64,000 nucleotides of DNA from NCBI RefSeq assembly GCF_005771535.1, contig NZ_VANU01000003.1:277809-341808 (forward strand). The letters are read 5' to 3'. The notes under the pieces are model-generated. The model saw nothing but the letters and a program-made list of their open reading frames with translations. It was not told the DNA's origin and searched no databases. The translations under genes and the position numbers were made by a program. The stretch is from Arcobacter arenosus. Lineage in GTDB: Bacteria > Campylobacterota > Campylobacteria > Campylobacterales > Arcobacteraceae. Below, in pieces: positions 60,710 to 64,000 of the stretch (positions are counted from its first letter, which is position 1; the number at the start of each line of letters is the position of its first letter).

Positions 60710-62192
60710 ATCCTGAAGTTTGTACATAGTACGAAATAATCTCTAATAATGGGTCAACCATAAAAATTGAAAGAATTGTAATTATTGCACAAAAACCAAT
60801 TACTGTTTTAATTGAAGTAGTTGCATTTGCCATATATTTTACTTCATTACCTTCAATTGGGTCTTTTAAGAACATATAAACAATTGGTTTTAAATAATAG
60901 TATCCTGCAATTGCAGAGTTTATAACCATAATAAGTGCTAATAACATATATCCAGCATTAACACTTGCTCCAATTAAATACATTTTTCCCCAGAAAAGTG
61001 CAAATGGTGGAATACCAGCTAATGATAATAAAAATAATCCCATCATTGTTGCAGTAAATGGTGAACTTTTTATAAGACCTGAATATTTTTCCAAAGCATG
61101 GTCTGAAGAGAATTTATAATCTTTACTTCTATTTAACCAAAGCATTGTAAATCCACCAAGGTTTGTAACTAAGAACATAATCCAATATAAAAATAGTGCA
61201 TTTGTTGCTTGTGTAGTTCCTATTAAAATTGCTGCCATTGCAAACCCTGCATTTGAGATTGAAGAGTATGCAAGCATTCTATTAATATCATTTTGAAGTA
61301 GTGCAATAATATTTGGAATAGTCATTGATAATACAACAATAACATAAAGAATAATCTCTACAAATCTATCACCACTTGCTATAAATATCTCAAAAAATCT
61401 TAAGGCAACAACAAAACCTGCCATTTTTGGAACAATAGACATAAATCCTGCTAAAGCTGCTGTTGCTCCCTCATATACATCAGGAACCCAAACATGAAAT
61501 GGAACTAGTGATATTTTAAAGGCTAAAGCACCTAACATAAAGATAACACCAATTAACATTACAGGATAGTTATCAAAATTTGATTCAACTAAAATTTGTG
61601 ACATAAGTCCTAACTCAACAGTTCCAGTTAAAGCATAAAAAATCATTGAACCAAAGGCAAAAAATGCAGTTGCTAAAGCACCCATTGTAAAATACTTAAT
61701 AGCTGCTTCTAAAGCATTTTTTCTATTATGCATAGCAATAATTGTATATAAAGACATAGAAGCTGTTTCAAGACCTACAAAGATTAAAATTAAAGAATCT
61801 GAACTAACCATAAATTGGAACCCTGCAATCATAAATAAATATAAAGCAAAGTACTCAGGATATCTATACTCTTGAAATCTTAATTTACCCATTGCCGTAA
61901 AGATAAAAAGAAGTGAAGCAATTACAATTACACCTTGAGAAAGTATCGAGATACCATCCACAAGCATTAAATCAAAAAAGCCTCTTACGTTTCCAGAAAA
62001 GCCAATCAATACCCCAAAGTCAACAATTAAAAATAAAACTGTTAACATGATATATAAAGATTTATCTAAATTTCTATTAACTAAATCAATGATTAAAATT
62101 ACAAGTGCTCCAACTATTGCAACAAGCATAGGAACTATTGTTCCAAAATTTAAACTAGCAAATTCAATTGATACAGGTGGTATATTTATCAT
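60705..62192 (-). CDS. nuoN: NADH-quinone oxidoreductase subunit N
   Basis: Antiporter-like membrane subunit of complex I, 495 residues and about 14 helices. The proton-channel Lys are in AIKYFTMGALATAFFAFG and AFKISLVPFHVWVPDVYEGA, with LAYSSISNAGFAMAAI and LAGIPPFALFWGKMYL as family blocks. It is the last gene of the nuo operon here: its start overlaps the nuoM stop by 4 bases and no further gene follows in this direction. It helps pump protons across the inner membrane. Confidence 0.95.
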   Translation of the reverse strand: MINIPPVSIEFASLNFGTIVPMLVAIVGALVILIIDLVNRNLDKSLYIMLTVLFLIVDFGVLIGFSGNVRGFFDLMLVDGISILSQGVIVIASLLFIFTAMGKLRFQEYRYPEYFALYLFMIAGFQFMVSSDSLILIFVGLETASMSLYTIIAMHNRKNALEAAIKYFTMGALATAFFAFGSMIFYALTGTVELGLMSQILVESNFDNYPVMLIGVIFMLGALAFKISLVPFHVWVPDVYEGATAALAGFMSIVPKMAGFVVALRFFEIFIASGDRFVEIILYVIVVLSMTIPNIIALLQNDINRMLAYSSISNAGFAMAAILIGTTQATNALFLYWIMFLVTNLGGFTMLWLNRSKDYKFSSDHALEKYSGLIKSSPFTATMMGLFLLSLAGIPPFALFWGKMYLIGASVNAGYMLLALIMVINSAIAGYYYLKPIVYMFLKDPIEGNEVKYMANATTSIKTVIGFCAIITILSIFMVDPLLEIISYYVQTSGY

Positions 62193-63718
62193 TTTTCACC
62201 TCCTTGAATACTATTAGACTCCATAAGTCTAGTCTTTGTAGTAGGATTTACTGCTTTTAGTTGCATAACTTCAACAAGGGCAGACACAGATGTATCTACA
62301 GGTTTTAAAATAGGTTTTGGATAAACACCTAAGATTACAACTAATGCAACAAGTGGAATTAATGCTGCTAATTCACGCCCTTTTACATCTTCAAGATTTT
62401 TATTTTCTTCATGAACAATAGGTCCAAAGAAAGATTTTTTATACATTACAAGCATATAAACAGCACCTAAAATAATTGTTAGTCCAGCAATAATTGTTAA
62501 TACAGGAGATACTTTAAAAAATCCAAGTAAAGATAAAAACTCACCTACAAAACCAATAGTTAAAGGAAGACCAACAGATGCCATTAACATGATTCCAAAA
62601 ATAGTTGCATATCTTGGCATTACAGAAGCTAATCCTCCAAAATCTTTTATCATTTTTGTATGTCGTCTATCATATATTACTCCAACAAGCATGAACAGGG
62701 CTCCTGATACAATACCATGAGAAATCATTAAGAAGATTGAACCACCAATCCCTTCTACATTTAGAGCAAAAATACCTAAAATAATAACACCCATATGTGA
62801 AACTGATGAGTAAGCAATAACTTGTTTCATATCCTCTTGGGCATAAGCTACCATTGCTGTGTAAACAATTGCAATAAGAGCTAAAGCCGCCATTGGATAT
62901 GTAAAATAAACCGAAGCATCAGGGAATAGTGGTAATGAAAATCTTACAAAACCATAAGTACCCATTTTAAGTAAAACAGCGGCTAAGATTACAGAACCTA
63001 TTGTTGGTGCTTGACCGTGAGCATATGGAAGCCATGTATGAAATGGGAACATTGGAACTTTGATTGCAAAACCACAAAAGAAAGCAATAAATAACCAAGT
63101 TTGCATATCAAATGGTAAAATAAGCATATTCCAATCTAAAATACTAAAGCTCCAGTTTCCTGTTGTTTGGAAATATACATATCCTAGGTATAACATACCA
63201 ATTAGCATCACCAATGAACCAATAAAGGTATATAAGAAAAATTTTATAGCTGCGTAAATTCTAAGTTGTCCACCCCATGCTCCAACAATATAAAGCATTG
63301 GTACTAAAGATAATTCCCAGAACATATAGAAAATGATTGCATCTAAAGCTAAAAATACTCCGACCATAGTCATTTCTAAGAACAATACTGTGATAATCAT
63401 ATGTTTTAGATTTCTTTTTTCAGTTAATCCAATAACTGCAATCATAGTCATAAAAGTAGTCATAATCACTAAAAATAGTGAAATTCCATCAATACCCACT
63501 AAATAATTAATACCATATGAACTTATTATTGGTAAGGTTTCATTAAACTGCATTCCAGCTACACTTGTATCAAAATTTGCCCAAAGAAAAATACTTAAAA
63601 CAAATTCTAATGCAGTAACAACAATACCATACATTCTAATAGAGTCATTTTTAACTAAAAACCCCACAAATGCTGCAAATGCTGGAAAAAATATTAAAAT
63701 TGATAAAATGTGTTCCAT
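62189..63718 (-). CDS. nuoM: NADH-quinone oxidoreductase subunit M
   Basis: Antiporter-like membrane subunit of complex I, 509 residues, about 14 helices. Key blocks are YFMFWELSLVPMLYIVG (with the conserved Glu), IKFFLYTFIGSLVMLIGM, KVPMFPFHTWLPYAHGQAP and QVIAYSSVSHMGVIILGI. The GLPLTIGFVGEFLSLLGFF segment is also typical. The start lies 12 bases after the nuoL stop and the stop overlaps nuoN, so all three are co-transcribed. Confidence 0.95.
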   Translation of the reverse strand: MEHILSILIFFPAFAAFVGFLVKNDSIRMYGIVVTALEFVLSIFLWANFDTSVAGMQFNETLPIISSYGINYLVGIDGISLFLVIMTTFMTMIAVIGLTEKRNLKHMIITVLFLEMTMVGVFLALDAIIFYMFWELSLVPMLYIVGAWGGQLRIYAAIKFFLYTFIGSLVMLIGMLYLGYVYFQTTGNWSFSILDWNMLILPFDMQTWLFIAFFCGFAIKVPMFPFHTWLPYAHGQAPTIGSVILAAVLLKMGTYGFVRFSLPLFPDASVYFTYPMAALALIAIVYTAMVAYAQEDMKQVIAYSSVSHMGVIILGIFALNVEGIGGSIFLMISHGIVSGALFMLVGVIYDRRHTKMIKDFGGLASVMPRYATIFGIMLMASVGLPLTIGFVGEFLSLLGFFKVSPVLTIIAGLTIILGAVYMLVMYKKSFFGPIVHEENKNLEDVKGRELAALIPLVALVVILGVYPKPILKPVDTSVSALVEVMQLKAVNPTTKTRLMESNSIQGGEK

Positions 63719-63730
63719 CTACTTAACCCC

Positions 63731-64000
63731 TTACTTTGCAATACCAAGTGCCACACTAAGCACTAGTAATACAGTAATACCAACAACCATCAATCTTAAT
63801 GAAGTTGATAAATTTCCACTTTGAATAGGCCTACTTGCCTCACCACTTTTGTATATAACTTTTGCAATACCATCAACAATAGCATCAACAATTTTAAGAT
63901 CAATATTTTTCCATGAAAATTTAGAAAGTGCCAAATATGGTTTATTGATTACATTCTCAATAAAGTGTGGCATAAAATATTGGTTTGCTAAAACTTTATA
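63731..64000 (-). CDS. nuoL: NADH-quinone oxidoreductase subunit L, C-terminal fragment
   Basis: The frame enters from beyond base 64000 and ends at 63731, giving the last 89 residues (YKVLANQYFMPHFIENVINK onwards). It ends in a hydrophobic helix (LRLMVVGITVLLVLSVALGIA). This matches the NuoL C-terminus in layout, and gene order nuoL-nuoM-nuoN supports it. The internal ATG at 63973 is not a start. The main body of the protein is outside the window. Confidence 0.85.
   Translation of the reverse strand, partial: YKVLANQYFMPHFIENVINKPYLALSKFSWKNIDLKIVDAIVDGIAKVIYKSGEASRPIQSGNLSTSLRLMVVGITVLLVLSVALGIAK

Overview
The window is strongly AT-rich bacterial DNA. Its gene families (a tandem flagellin pair with a Maf gene, futalosine-type menaquinone gene mqnD, short MurB, TopA with a Lys/Thr tail, the order recA-eno-ftsB-AMIN, a Suv3-like helicase) point to the Campylobacterota, most likely an Arcobacter-group species. 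It is densely coding: no gene-free gap exceeds 200 bases and I see no tRNA, rRNA, CRISPR array or insertion sequence.

Region 1 (1-12.6 kb, minus strand) is a long housekeeping operon. It starts at a promoter near 11.0 kb and runs through an ankyrin-repeat protein, glmU, coaBC, uppS, a prepilin peptidase, an LptF/G permease, truA, a PAS-domain histidine kinase and a response regulator cut by the window edge. A Suv3-like RNA helicase lies upstream and is divergent from trmA.

Region 2 (13.8-18.1 kb, plus strand) holds two nearly identical large flagellin genes. A 24-base orphan copy of a flagellin 3' end, including its stop codon, follows the second gene.

Region 3 (18.1-49.5 kb, minus strand) is a 31 kb flagellin-glycosylation locus of 30 genes, all transcribed from pseB towards maf. 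PseB, C, G, I and F make CMP-pseudaminic acid, but the acetyltransferase PseH is absent and a formyltransferase-like gene stands between pseG and pseC in the series. A second nonulosonate arm has NeuB/LegI-, NeuA- and NeuD-like enzymes. A third arm has a WlbA-like oxidase and a WlbC/WbpE-like aminotransferase. Tailoring genes are a HisH/HisF/PseA amidino cassette, three formyltransferase-like proteins, a PIG-L deacetylase, a carbamoyltransferase, a methyltransferase, two radical SAM proteins, a PhyH dioxygenase, AsnB and a CBS-aminotransferase fusion. Glycosyltransferase-like proteins and Maf would attach the sugars. The missing acetyltransferases beside the formyltransferases suggest, as inference only, that N-formyl replaces N-acetyl on one or more sugars.

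Region 4 (49.6-64 kb) returns to housekeeping: a small lysine-rich protein, recA, eno, an FtsB-like protein and an AMIN-domain protein on the plus strand; then a cation/proton antiporter, bioB, a phosphodiesterase, topA, murB and mqnD on the minus strand; a flavodoxin-fold reductase on the plus strand; and nuoN, nuoM and the 3' end of nuoL on the minus strand.
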